Assembly (NCBI GenBank): GCA_900239685.1
Contig: OENT01000056.1
Location: forward strand, 111,636 to 175,635
Length of the DNA stretch: 64,000 nucleotides
Reading direction: 5' to 3'
DNA from: Rotaria macrura
Lineage: Eukaryota > Rotifera > Eurotatoria > Philodinida > Philodinidae
The notes beneath the pieces were generated by a model. The model was not told the origin of the DNA, searched no databases, and saw only the letters and a list, made by a program, of their open reading frames with translations. Within the stretch, counting starts at the first letter, position 1; every line of letters begins with the position of its first letter. Below, one piece after another: positions 33,740 to 45,400 of this stretch. The translations under genes were made by a program, and so were the position numbers.

Positions 33740-35175
33740 CTGGAACGCAGTAGAACATATGATTATATAATTTAGTTAATGAGGATACATACTTTAAAAA
33801 AAGAAGTTGTGTCAGTGCAAAAATGCTTCCATGAGTCACACGTGCTACATCTTCGTTACAATGTTACTGTGATAGGAGGAAATTCTATTGTGTACTTAAT
33901 TTAGGCTTAGAAGGTAGTAGCTGAAAATAATTAATTTCTCTGCATTATTTGAATAAACGTATCAGTTTTCTATTAACTCATTTGAACAAGAATAAGAAGC
34001 CGAAAATATTTCCGTATATGGTTCTTTAGGATACATATTTTAATCAAGATAATTTTTCACAAATATCTTTTTACGTTTTTAGTCGATAATGATTATCTTG
34101 TTTTCGTTATTTCGGTGTGCAGCGGTACCAAATCATACAAACTGATCTAAGTTTAAAATAAGGACCTGCTTAGTAGATGATATTATACGAAAACTGATCT
34201 ATTTTTATTGAAATTAGAATAACTCAATGATATTCTTTTTCTATCCCATGTATCCATTGTTAAACTCTTAAAGCATCCCTGAATGTCTACACGTTGTGGA
34301 ACTGGACATGTTTGAAAGCATCCAAAATGCAACATTTCCAGGTATGTGAACGGATTCGAAAACCAAAGCTCTTGTTAACTTGTACTTGTTGAAAACGTAT
34401 TCATATTAATTTTCTGGCTTTTCCACTTATAATATTGTTGTCGAATAAGCTGGTTTACTTTGTTCTCAAAAAAATTAGAAAATAACAGTTATTTTTTATC
34501 GAAACCAAACCAGATTCTACCATTCAAACTGCATCACTATCAGTAAAATATAATTCAATTGCATTTGATTCAATAGATTATTCATGTAGATTAGTACGCC
34601 TGTGATAATAGTTTGTTATTCACAGATATTTATCAAAAATATTTAATTTTCATTAAAACTATAAGTATACATCGTCGGAACCATTTAATCTCCAACTTAT
34701 AGTGGTCAAGATTTCAGTAAGCAAGCCGTTAATTTATTTTCATGAGATTTCAATGACAGATTATCACTAGTCCTTTATTAAATTGTCAAAATACGCGATG
34801 CTTCTAGAGTCCATGCGTCATGGTCTTTGACGTATTATGCATGATTGGCTAATGGAAAACCTTGTGAGCGCAGCCCTGTTGGAACTAAAATGTGGAACTT
34901 ACATATGTAGAGTAGCTTTATAACGCTAATAGAAAACACAAAAAATGTAATAAGACGAATTTTTTCGCATCGTTTTTCTTTGACAGGCGCCCTATTTTTC
35001 ATTTTCACTGTTGCTATTCACTTGTTAGTTTCGATTTTTCGTTGTTCATTTTTCTTAATTAAACAGTTTCCTTATTACAAGCATTAGAATAAGTGGCAAG
35101 TAACGCTGTGACATATAACGATAGTATAGTGCTGGTTTTTATGTCAGTAATAGACTAATACACTGGTTTCTATGA
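33740..35175. other. Intergenic, no gene recognised
   Basis: AT-rich DNA without supported frames, RNA genes or paired repeats. Confidence 0.45.
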
Positions 35176-35347
35176 TCTGTAATGGAGGAGGGGTGAGGTA
35201 GGCATCTGTAACCAGGAACTATGTCTCTTATGCGAGAGGGTATTGGTAACGCCCTAGGATGGGGCATCAGTCGCTCCTTAGGGGGGCCTTCGGTAATCCT
35301 CGAAGGGGGAGGATGGCTGCATCTGGTACCCCCTGAGTGACGTCTCT
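35176..35347 (+). repeat. GC-rich island with a duplicated ~38-bp block
   Basis: Strikingly G-rich against an AT-rich background. GCATCTGTAACC...GTCTCTTATGCGAGA (about 35201-35237) is echoed by GCATCTGGTACC...GTCTCTCATGTGAAA (about 35320-35356) some 120 bp later. Between them lies GGGGGGCCTTCGG...CGAAGGGGGAGG, a small hairpin. No tRNA or known small-RNA fold was recognised. It abuts the foldback starting at 35348. Confidence 0.4.
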
Positions 35348-36924
35348 CATGTGAAAATTTCAGCGAAATAGCTAGCTGAAAACAGCTTAAATTGGTTGCT
35401 GTTCAGGGCTTTTCAGCGCACATTTCTTAGCGATTAAAAGAGCTTAAAGTGAAAAGTCTCAGTGCTTTTAAGTGCTGAAATTTATGTTTTAATAAAAATG
35501 ATTACTTCACTCCTCTAACGTCCCTTTATGATAAACTACACTCAGAATTTCTTTTTATGCCATCTTACTACAAATGTATTGAATTATTGAATTATTACTT
35601 GTGAACAGATTGGCACCGGATGTTGTATTCTATCATCGTATCTGTAAACTAGAGGGTAGCGTCATAAACCACTGTGCTACATTACCATATGAGAGTATTG
35701 ATGATACAACATGATATGAATTATGCCAAACTAAGGTCGCAAGCAAGTAGTTTCTGTTTTTCTTTTTTCGAGTTACTTTTCAAAAGTGCTATATATTTTT
35801 AAATTTTGAGTTCGGTTTCTTTCGTTGATGAAAACTAATTTAGAAATTTAAAAAAAAATTAAAGATAATGAATAAATCATTTCTAGGCGTAGGATTCTTG
35901 AGTTCTTAATTTATATTTATTTCTTCGAAATGGCTTAATTGGATTTTCTTAATAAGGAGAAGAGTTTTTGTTTAACAAGCATCATTTTTAACACAGATAT
36001 GAATGCAATGCTACTATTTACTGTTGATTATCGTTCACTTTGTTTAACGAATAAGTTTTCCTGATTGAAAAAAACTATTCGAGCTTTACAGAACATTTTA
36101 GTTTCGCATATTGGATTTTCTCAAAGAAAATTAACGACTTGAAAAAACAAACTTAGAAAAACTCTCAGAATTGACGAGCGATTAGTTGTAAAGGTTGGCA
36201 TAGAAAATTGCTATCAGTCTGACCACGGAAAACGCATTTTTAGTTGCAAACTTCCAATCTCAAATTCGATATTGTATGATAATTTAATTAGCGTACTATG
36301 CATGAGTTTCCAAACATAGTCTCTGAAAGATTTTGAGAATTCGAGATTTTTGTGCGTTACCATGGACAACGGCCTTGATCACATTCCATCTTGTATAGGT
36401 CTATAATAACGTCGATTATGAATGAGAAACATTATGGTTTTTCGTCAAAATAAAAAGTTATTTATATTGTCATGATTAAAAAATATATCAAACTTTGTAT
36501 TTCTCCAGATGAAAATATTTGTTTAGATTTTAAAAGAGAATACAAAATAAGCTATTGTTGCAATATATATTCGAGTGCTTCAAAATACATAACTGATTTC
36601 TACATATCACACCTGTAAAATGTTTGATAAAGCGCTGATTGGTGCTTAAATTCAAAAAATTGACCACATCACTAAATATTTACGATCACAAGCACTGTAA
36701 ATCGCTTGAAATCAAGAAGCCACAGTGTTTTTCACTAAGTAAGCTGACCAGTACTGAAAAGTGCTTCGAAAATTATTTTCGAAGCTGAATTAAGCGACTT
36801 TCCACTGACAGCTGCTTTTAGGAGCTTATTATATGCATGTTTAATCATTTTTCAGCGACTTATATATGATAAAGCGATTCTAAGCTGCTGAAAAATAGCT
36901 TATAATGCAAAATATTTTCACATG
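35348..36924. mobile_element. 1.58-kb foldback with CATGTGAAAAT ends
   Basis: The left end CATGTGAAAATTTCAGC and the right end, read inward, CATGTGAAAATATTTTGC frame arms rich in AGCGA, AAGCGCTT-like and GCTGAAAA words in opposite orientation (35350-35480 versus 36700-36905). The central kilobase is ordinary AT-rich sequence without a usable frame. Pairing of the arms is imperfect and no target duplication is clear, so the element call is tentative. Confidence 0.45.
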
Positions 36925-37096
36925 GGCTGAAGCCCGAGACTATGACTGTAACGTAGGGGTTAGTATAAAAAATCTCACTCTTAAAGTTTCACTCACTATT
37001 TTTTTCGAAAACATATATGAACTCCACAAAGTGAAAGAAAACTTAGTTAACTATTCTTTACCCTCATTAATTAGTTCATTAACAGTCTAACTAGTT

Positions 37097-37235
37097 TGTC
37101 ACGGTCTGTGATGGTATCCGACCCCCGATTGTCATGGTCTGTGGGGGCGGGAGGGGGATGGACGGCTACGGAGTTGCAAATTCCCACTTATATACACTTC
37201 AACACTCCTGTCAGAACGTGTTTCCCAAAATCTTC
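37097..37235 (-). repeat. Inverted relative of the 7.2-kb module and minisatellite unit
   Basis: Reverse complement reads AAACACGTTCTGACAGGAGTG, TTGAAG, then a CCCTCCC tract and CCACAGACCATGACAATCGG, the same order of parts as at 7150-7300. It carries only about two minisatellite-like units, against five or more at 7.2 kb. Confidence 0.5.
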
Positions 37236-37239
37236 ATAA

Positions 37240-38786
37240 TTTGTTGTCCTCGTTTACGTCATGAGCGAATCCATTAACAAGGTGAGGTTGAGCTTTATTC
37301 TATTTAAAGAACAGTTTGTTTTTTTATTTTCAGGGTTTGAGTTTCATCACAAGTCTCGACATGGGATCCCAATGAGTGTCGAAAATGTTTATTGATTTCA
37401 TAAACCCTTAATAAAGGTTTACGAAAAATGAGAATACGGAAAAAAGGGTTTAGTATATGTTGGACTTTAATGAACCATTGAAGGGTTTATTACACTACGA
37501 ATTATGACAATGTATGTAGAACTCATCGAATCACATACGATTCATCTGTCGAATTTGAGAATAGATTGTACATTTCATATGAATTTAGCTGTGTAGAAAA
37601 TCGACTTTAAAAAACAATAGAACTTTGAAAGTGTTATTATTCTGTCTCCGAATTTGAAATTTTCACGAAATGCTGGATGATTTTCTGTTAAATAGAAATT
37701 CAATTTTATTTTCTGTACAGATCTATAACGTAAACTTTACTGTTTGATTTTGAAGAAAGTAAAACTACATTGCTGAACTCTTATAGGGATTATCTATTCT
37801 ATAGTATAGTTTCTTGAAACCGATTTGTACCGGATTCTGTGGACTATTCGGACTGGATATTGGCTCACTCACCTGGTAAGCAATACTACCCATCTTGAAA
37901 CATTGATTTTGCTTCAATTTTCTCGAAAGAGATTTCGTCGAAAGGCTCGCGAACGCAACTCCGTTGCGATTGACATGTGCATCTGATATATTTCGTGTAA
38001 GCTACAGTACTGAAAACTTGGATAAGTAGTTGCAACAATCTATAATTGGAAGCTAGTCTTACTACTATCTGTAATCAGAAGTAGTGAAAGTGGAAGTGGC
38101 AAAAATTCAGACTGAAAGCTTACACTCACTGTTTTCTTCGTAAGTATCTTTGAGTACCACAAAACTATTGACAAAAAATAATGGAAGACTTGCATGATTT
38201 TTTTCCGTTTCTCTTTCCACTGTCAACATCAATCACACATTGATGATATGGCATCAAGCAATGTTAATCGGGATTCGAAAGCTTGCTTTTCTTCGCGCAT
38301 GCGGGCAGAATTGCAAAAGACAGACTGGTGACTAAGAAGCTAGAAATAAAACATACAAACACAGCTATTGCGTTTTTTTCTTTACCTTTTCTTTTAGAAT
38401 TTTAATTTATAAGCATTGAATAAAACTTGTCAAAATTAGACACAAAAGCAAGTTTTTTTTCCAATCATTTTAATTTAAGTTGTGACGGGGAAAGAAAAGG
38501 TGTAGTTTTCATATTTTTATCGAATACTGTGTGTTTTACTTCCTTTGTCTTTCGATGAACAGACAAAAATAAGCTATATGTTCGAGATATACTGAAAGCT
38601 CTATGATACGTTCTGATCCAGATAATCAGTAACCAGAGATCGGGTTTGATTCTTCTCCAAAACATATTGATGACCTTTTGGTTGCTTATCAAAATTCAAA
38701 GGAAGTAAAAGTTCAGTATTATATTAAAATGTCACAGAAGAAAGATACGATTATTTACGATTCTCCTTAACAAAGTTCGTATATAA
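37240..38786. other. Intergenic, no gene recognised
   Basis: No supported frame on either strand; no element ends seen. Confidence 0.45.
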
Positions 38787-39051
38787 CCCAGGTGAAAGCA
38801 TAAGGTAAGTATACGGCCGTTTACGGTCAAATACGGAGCGTATACGGCCGTAAACCTGGTCCATGATTTACGATCGTATTTTAACATGAATACGGCCGTA
38901 TCCGATCGATATACGATACAAATACGGCTAAAGTACGGTGAGAAAACGGTCGTAAATCATGAACCTGGTTTACGGTGGAATACGGTACTAATACGGTCGT
39001 TTACGGTGTAGTTACGGTGATTTACAGTGGACCGTAACCTTCCTCCTTGGG
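38787..39051. mobile_element. CCCAGG foldback MITE, TACGG subfamily
   Basis: Starts with CCCAGGTGAAAGC and ends near CCTTGGG. The interior is a dense field of TACGGTC/TACGGCCGTA words in both orientations, with an inner CGTAAACCTGGTCCATGATT / AATCATGAACCTGGTTTACG pair forming the stem. The same word family fills the 47894-48271 copy. TA flanks are not exact here, and the right terminus carries an extra base. Confidence 0.65.
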
Positions 39052-39735
39052 ATCTCTACTTTACTCAGTAGTTTTCCGCCAACAAATGTATTTGGCCATA
39101 TTCGCGAACGGCGACATACAATCTTAATACTGAACCATGTATTAAACAAAACAACGGCCGCATACAGATAGAAAGCTCTATATACGATTGCTTCCGATCT
39201 ATGTCACCTCCGTAATTATCTTCCTTGATATATTACTTTTCAATCTTCTGCAAGACGCCGACTTTGGTTCTTTATTCTCAAGACCAATGCAGCTCAGTTA
39301 ATCCGTGTACTTGTTACAGTTTTCTAGTTCAATTAAAACCATTCGATTGATCAGAGATACAGGGTGCATTTCTCCTTTTTTCGTTTATACTTGACCACTG
39401 ATCGACGAATACGATATTATCCCTTGTAAGTGACTTGAATAAAGACGGATTATGAACTCTCCGTAGTACTCTTCATTTAAATTCATACCAGCGAATACAT
39501 CGGTGTATCCATTGATTATCAGTTGAATGATTCTCATATAAGTGAAGTTTTCTCCATTTTCATCTCAGCTTCCTGACTTCATCTTCCTATCGCATAGAGA
39601 TAAGGTACATACTTCATGGGCCTCATGTTGGTTTTACTCTATTTTCGACAAACGCTTTTGGTCACTTTCGAATGAATGATTAATCACGAAAGCATACAAT
39701 ATCCAAGGTCGACCGTTCCGGCCATCAGATACTGC
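39052..39735. other. Intergenic, no gene recognised
   Basis: No supported frame. A CAAGGTCGACC near 39703 could be a decayed CCCAGGTCGA-type terminus of the next element. Confidence 0.4.
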
Positions 39736-40162
39736 AGGTACCAGCAGACAAGAAGCGAGAAAATCGCCGCATCTTACAGGAAAACGCCAGAAATCACCAG
39801 AATTTGGAGGCAGTATTCAAGCCGGTTCCTGTCTGAAAGAACAGGAATTGCTTATGGACTCCTGTCAGGACCTGACCTCTATTGTCATTTCTTCTTTTTC
39901 TATTCGATATATGATATGTCTTTATCTTCTACTTTTTGTTGTTTATTGTTGTTATAACTACTAGCAAAATTAACAGGCAGTATGATACCGTATAACATAG
40001 GACTCACTTGCCCTTGAATAATCCACACATTTTTGGTGCATTATTTTACAACTATACCGGAAAAATATCCGAAAAATTTCCGCCTTGAATACTTCTTCCA
40101 TGTTCTGGTGATTTCTGGTGTTTTTCTGCAGGAACTGATCCATACTTCTCTACCTGGGTTTG
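39735..40162. mobile_element. Foldback with AGAAATCACCAGAA arms and a CCTGGG right end
   Basis: About 39770-39830 (GCCAGAAATCACCAGAA, then GCAGTATTCAAG) recurs as the reverse complement at about 40080-40135 (CTTGAATACTTC, then TTCTGGTGATTTCTGG). The right edge CTACCTGGG (about 40160) matches the CCCAGG terminus of other members. The left terminus is decayed. The intervening 230 bp, which includes a pyrimidine-rich stretch, does not pair. A plus-strand frame here is an artefact. Confidence 0.5.
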
Positions 40163-40274
40163 ATTAATTGTTGCCAGTGCAATCGATAAGACCAAGGGAA
40201 TGTTGAACGGATTCAATAGGAATCCCTGCAACATAGAATTCCTACCCGTTAGTAAGTGAGAGGCTTCGGTTGGA

Positions 40275-40641
40275 ACGCAAGCAGACAAACTTTTGGAAAA
40301 ACGCGTTTAAACGCTCAATTGGGAACGCCGATTGTGAGTTACTAACGCTCATTAACAAAACGCAAGAAACGCGTTTTTTACGCAGAACTTTCGCTTTCGG
40401 AGCGTGAAAACGGATAAAAACTCTAACTGTGGTGGTTTAAACGCATTGACTTTTAAGTTGTCGAATAATTGTGCGTTTTAATGCTTAGGGTTAGAGTTTT
40501 TATCCGTTTTCACGCTCCGAAAGCGAAAGTTCTGCGTAAAAAACGCGTTTCTTGCGTTTTGTTAATGAGTGTTAGTAACTCACAATCGGCGTTTCCGATT
40601 GAGCGTTTAAATGCGTTTTTCCAAAAGTTTGTCTGCCTGGG
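40275..40641. mobile_element. CCCAGG foldback MITE, AAACGC subfamily (well preserved)
   Basis: GCAGACAAACTTTTGGAAAA on the left pairs with TTTTCCAAAAGTTTGTCTGC followed by CTGGG on the right. The arms of about 150 bp include ACGCAGAACTTTCGCTTTCG and GAAAACGGATAAAAACTCTA and pair almost perfectly around a short centre near 40440-40475. Same family as the degraded 5508-5872 copy. The left CCCAG bases have mutated and no TA remains on either side. Confidence 0.75.
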
Positions 40642-40644
40642 AAG

Positions 40645-42425
40645 AGCACGAATGCTTGAGGCTAATCATAATTTATCTAAGTGTGAAAAATAAGCTGATT
40701 CATCTGAAAATACTTATTTACTGACATCGTAGATGCACGTACAGCATCGACATATCGTTTTCGTTTTTGAATTGCTAGTGTATTTAGCACGAGATTTCAA
40801 TGATAGTCAATCAAATCAATGAGCGAATCTTCGACCTACAAAAGTTGAGTGAAGTATAGAAGAACAATAAGTGATACATTTACTGTAAATGAACGAACAG
40901 ACAGATAAGTGAACAGGACTTTAAATTAGAATTTTGAACGAATCTATTCTTAAAAATATTTATTTTCAATTTCATTGAATCGAATCAATAAAACTCTTTG
41001 CAGGCAGTTCACAGAAGCCAGATAGAAAAAAGTATTCTCCTTGGATAGTTTTCATTGTACTACCACATAGCTACGAAAAGTACAGTTTTTCGGACTCAAA
41101 ATATGCTTCTATATCCGATGGCTCTATGTTACCATTTGGAAACAGCGGGCCATAACGGGTCGAAATGGTTGAAAACTTTACTTTTTATTTCGATCATCAA
41201 AATGCACTATTTGGGGTGTTTTCGTTGATTCATCAAGTTTATACATGAAAGAAATGTTTCATTGTATATAGAGTCAAAGACGGAGCCGGTCTACCGGAAA
41301 AATACGACATTAATCATATCATTTCTTTATTTTATTTTTTAGTGCTAAAATATTTTTTAGAAAAATAGTGACTTTTCATAAAGTTTCATCGAAGGCAATT
41401 GGGACCGACGAATACGAATCTTCAATTAGTCTTACGAAATTCCATAATGAAATATTTTACTTCGTAAGTCTACTGTATGAGAGGAGAGCGAAAACAAGAA
41501 GCAAAAAATCTTACAAAAGCAGTTTCCAGATTTACATTTCTCGACCTCGATAACCTATGGTCAAATTTCATGGAATCCCGATTTTTCCTCCAAAGCTTTT
41601 CTTTTAGCAAAACAAGACTAGATTTATAATTTTAAGAGTTAGTTATTTTCCAACGTCGATACCGGAAAAGAAACCGATATCAACCGTTAGATAAGTTTCA
41701 GACCGACGGACCAGTGTCAAACCTGTAAAACGGTCCGGTTCCGGTACAGGTTCCTTCTATGTACAGAGTGTTTTCACACAGTTTTCCCAAAATTTCAATC
41801 TAGTTTTCGTGACAAGATTCAAGTACGCGAGACTTGTAGTTTTTCACAAGTAGTATAGAAAATCATAATTGGTTTGAGTATAGAAACTCTGAACTAACAC
41901 GCAAAAACATTCATCTTCACCTTTTCATCACATGCTGAACACTAGTAATATTGAGTTTTGTCACGAAAAATTACATTCAATTTAAAAAACGATGTGTGGA
42001 ACTACTCTACATATAATCGAATCATTTCTTCATATCTAAAGTTTATGAAGAAACAAGAAGACACAGAATGGTACATTCTGACGATCGAAATAAAAATACT
42101 AATTTTTCAAACATTTTGACACATTAAAGTAGGCTGTTGCCAAATGGTAAGATCAGACTGGAAAAGGGTTGCAAGTGAGCGAAAATTATCAATGGACTTA
42201 TCAGATCGATGATCCCTCAAACTTATCACTTCATATGAGAAAATAAATGAATTGTATTGTTTCAGAAGGAAGGGCTTTCATTTTTCACTTACTATTGTTA
42301 GGAACGCTACGGGTTGTTAGTCCCGCTATAAACGATTTTGCTGCGTGATATATTGCCTCATAATAACTGCATCCAACATATTGAGAAATAAAAACATCGA
42401 TATCGACCAACGGCAACTTCGCTGA
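40645..42425. other. Intergenic, 5' flank of the vWA-E2 gene
   Basis: No credible coding frame. A patch at 41280-41760 carries CCGGT/ACCGG words (GAGCCGGTCTACCGG and CGGTCCGGTTCCGGTAC), possibly another decayed foldback. The promoter of the following gene should lie here, but no motif is distinctive. Confidence 0.4.
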
Positions 42426-45400
42426 ATGCATTCACCAGGCTTTCTTATGAGTAACAGCACAAGACCGATTCATTACAGAAGCTCAGTAGATACTCACGAT
42501 GGTTTAACCCAGTCAAACGTTGCCACAAGTTTGGTTCTTCCACCTATCGGTGAAAGTCGGCAGGTGAAAGTTAATCCATTCCAGTCTCGACCAGTAGCAG
42601 CAAATCCTTTGCAGTATTTTCAAACGAATGTTTATGACAGTGGCAGAAACACATCCCAATCCAACAAGGCGCCACCTGACAGGGGTAGGTTTGTCCCATC
42701 TCCGACAACTGAATCGATACAAACTAGTCGAGAAGAAAAGGAATCTCTTTTGCCTAAAATTTCCACTGTTTCCAAAAATCCTTCCAAACAATCCAGATAT
42801 GAATCGCGTTTATTTCATGACGATAATACACCACCAATCCTTACTTCCAACCCACATCCTAAACTCAGAAGAACTAAGCGGTACATTACGGTAGAGCGAA
42901 GCACGGAACCTATTTCACAGAGACGTCTCACCGACAACAAAGAGTATCAAAAAAAAAAACCTCGGCAACATGAAAGAGTAAGCCACTCATTCTGTTCTGA
43001 TTTTGACAATATTGATGGTGACGACGACGAAGACTGCTCAAGCGAAGAAGAAACATCTCATAGTAGTGCTGAATCTTCACTTGGTGTGGGACATCGATTG
43101 GGTTCTTCATCAAAAACAAGCCAACGTTTTCTCAAATCGTCCCGAAAAAGTGTGCCACATTCTGTTGAAAGTGAGGAGCAAACAACAATTTCGACCACAG
43201 GTATCCGAAATAATTCCTCGCGCGTAGAATCATCGCCGGCTGTAGAAAGTATTATTGTACCTCAAATATCCATGCCAACGCTAGATCTGCCACTACCGCT
43301 CCCACCACGACCTCTTTCTTCATCAATGATTCAGATCACATTGCAAACCCTTATCAAAACTTATACTACCACTATTTCGAACAGCACGACAATGTTGGAA
43401 CTTCATCAAATAATCTGGGACCAAGTAGATTTCACTGATGAGAAATACTCGAAGATGTCACATTTACTACTTCTTTTCAACCACCGAATTCACATTTTTC
43501 TTGAGTATGCGAAGAACGAATTAGTTAGTGAATTTCTTCAACTAACTAACAGTCTTGGCTTACACAGTGGACCACACTTCTATATTTACGCGATTCGACG
43601 GAAACAAGAACCTGAAATGTATACTTACCATATAACTGACGATGGAACGAGTAACATATTCGATGATTCGGATTGGTGGAAGCCAGTACTCTTTAGTGAA
43701 CATGTTCAACAGCGACGATCACAAAGTATTCTATTGTCCAATCTCTATGCTCTTGAGCTTTTTTTCAAAAGAAGGAATAACTCTGCTGCTGGTATTAACC
43801 AGTCACGCACAACACCATTCTTCATTCAGCTACGGAAATATATGTTTCCTCCTGCTATTTTGGCATTCAAACATGCCATGGAAGGTTCTATGTTTTGGTT
43901 TGAAAAACCACTTATTATCGATGCTCTTCTAGCTGTCTTATCAAAGAAGTGCTCGAACATGGTCAAACCAACAGAGTTAGGCGACTGTGTCCCGCTACTT
44001 TTTTGCTGGCTCTTGGGACAGTGCGAATGCGATACGTCAAATACTTTGCCCGAAGACAATTACTATAGCATTGAATTGACTTACTTGAACACCACCGGTC
44101 AACAATGTTATTTTCAGGATCCGATTACACCATCAGAAACGAATAGAAAACCAATTGAACTGATTGATAAAGATAATGCTAAAGCTAAATCGTCGTCAAC
44201 AAATGTACGGCACGTGGATATTGGCTCGTTAACAAAATATCTTGCTGATCCTCACAAGTATGCCAGTTACCTCCGTTGCAAATCAACTAGATATTGCATC
44301 TACGATCCTCCAACCATTGAGCTCTTTTCCTCAGCCCCTCTCTTGGCCTGGCAAGAGAAAGAAATCGAGGGTCTCTATCAGTCGATTTATAACATTTGTC
44401 CTGAGTTTACTTTCATGACAAAGAGCGCACTGCGTTCAAATGTTAGTGATCAACTTGTACTTCTTCAAGACTGTACAGTTGCTCTAGTTATGGAAAGAAT
44501 CTATGATCGCTCTGCGTTTATCACAAAAAACGTTGATCACTTATTTCGAGCGTATAATCCCGTTGGTGACAAGAAGCGTATACGAATAAAAGCAGCAGAT
44601 TTGTACGACATGGCATCATCGACAAATCACAATAAGGATCAATCTTTACCGCTTCATCTTGTTCAAAATATTTGCAATGATGCGGACCGTGCGGGTGCTC
44701 CAAATCCACACGGAACTCAGCCAGCAGAACAAATAACGGTTGTTCTCCTTGACAAGAGTACATCAATGGAGGATAAAAATGTCTCTTCGGATCGCACCGT
44801 TAAACGAACAAATGCTGATATGAGTATTCTTATGTTGGGCATCTTAAGCGATAACTTAATTTCAAACCGTCGAGCACATGCTGTTGGGTTCATTCATTTC
44901 GCCACATCTGTTGATATTCAATGTGAGATAACACGTGACTACGATGAGTTTGAAAAAGCCCTCGGCAATATTGTGACCATCCAACAAAAATGGACCTGCA
45001 TGTACGACGCTGTTAGCACAGCCATATCCCGTATAAAAATGTACGAACGGGATCGTCCACATGAAATCGCATCAAATTGCAAGAAATTGATTATCTGCAT
45101 TTCGGACGGCATCAATAATTATGGATCTAATACATTTGAGACACTGCGCGACAGGCTAAAGATACATTCTGATATCGCTGTTGATTTCATCTCTTTCAAC
45201 TCAAGTTTGACGTCGGAAGAAACGGAAAAGGTGCGGAATTTCCACAAGTTGTGCACTAGTACAGGCGGTTATGTTTACGAAAGACTCCCGCTGTCTAACA
45301 TACAGCTGGGAGCTATGTTCGAACAAGACGCAGCCGTTTCGGTAACTGATCGTGAGAAGAACAAATACGGCTTAGTAGAGAAACCGATACGAAAAAAACC

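Noticed and set aside
35176..35347. tRNA, SINE or LTR reading of the GC-rich island
   Set aside because: No A/B box pair, no cloverleaf, and the duplicated block is only about 38 bp with no TG...CA ends or coding interior.
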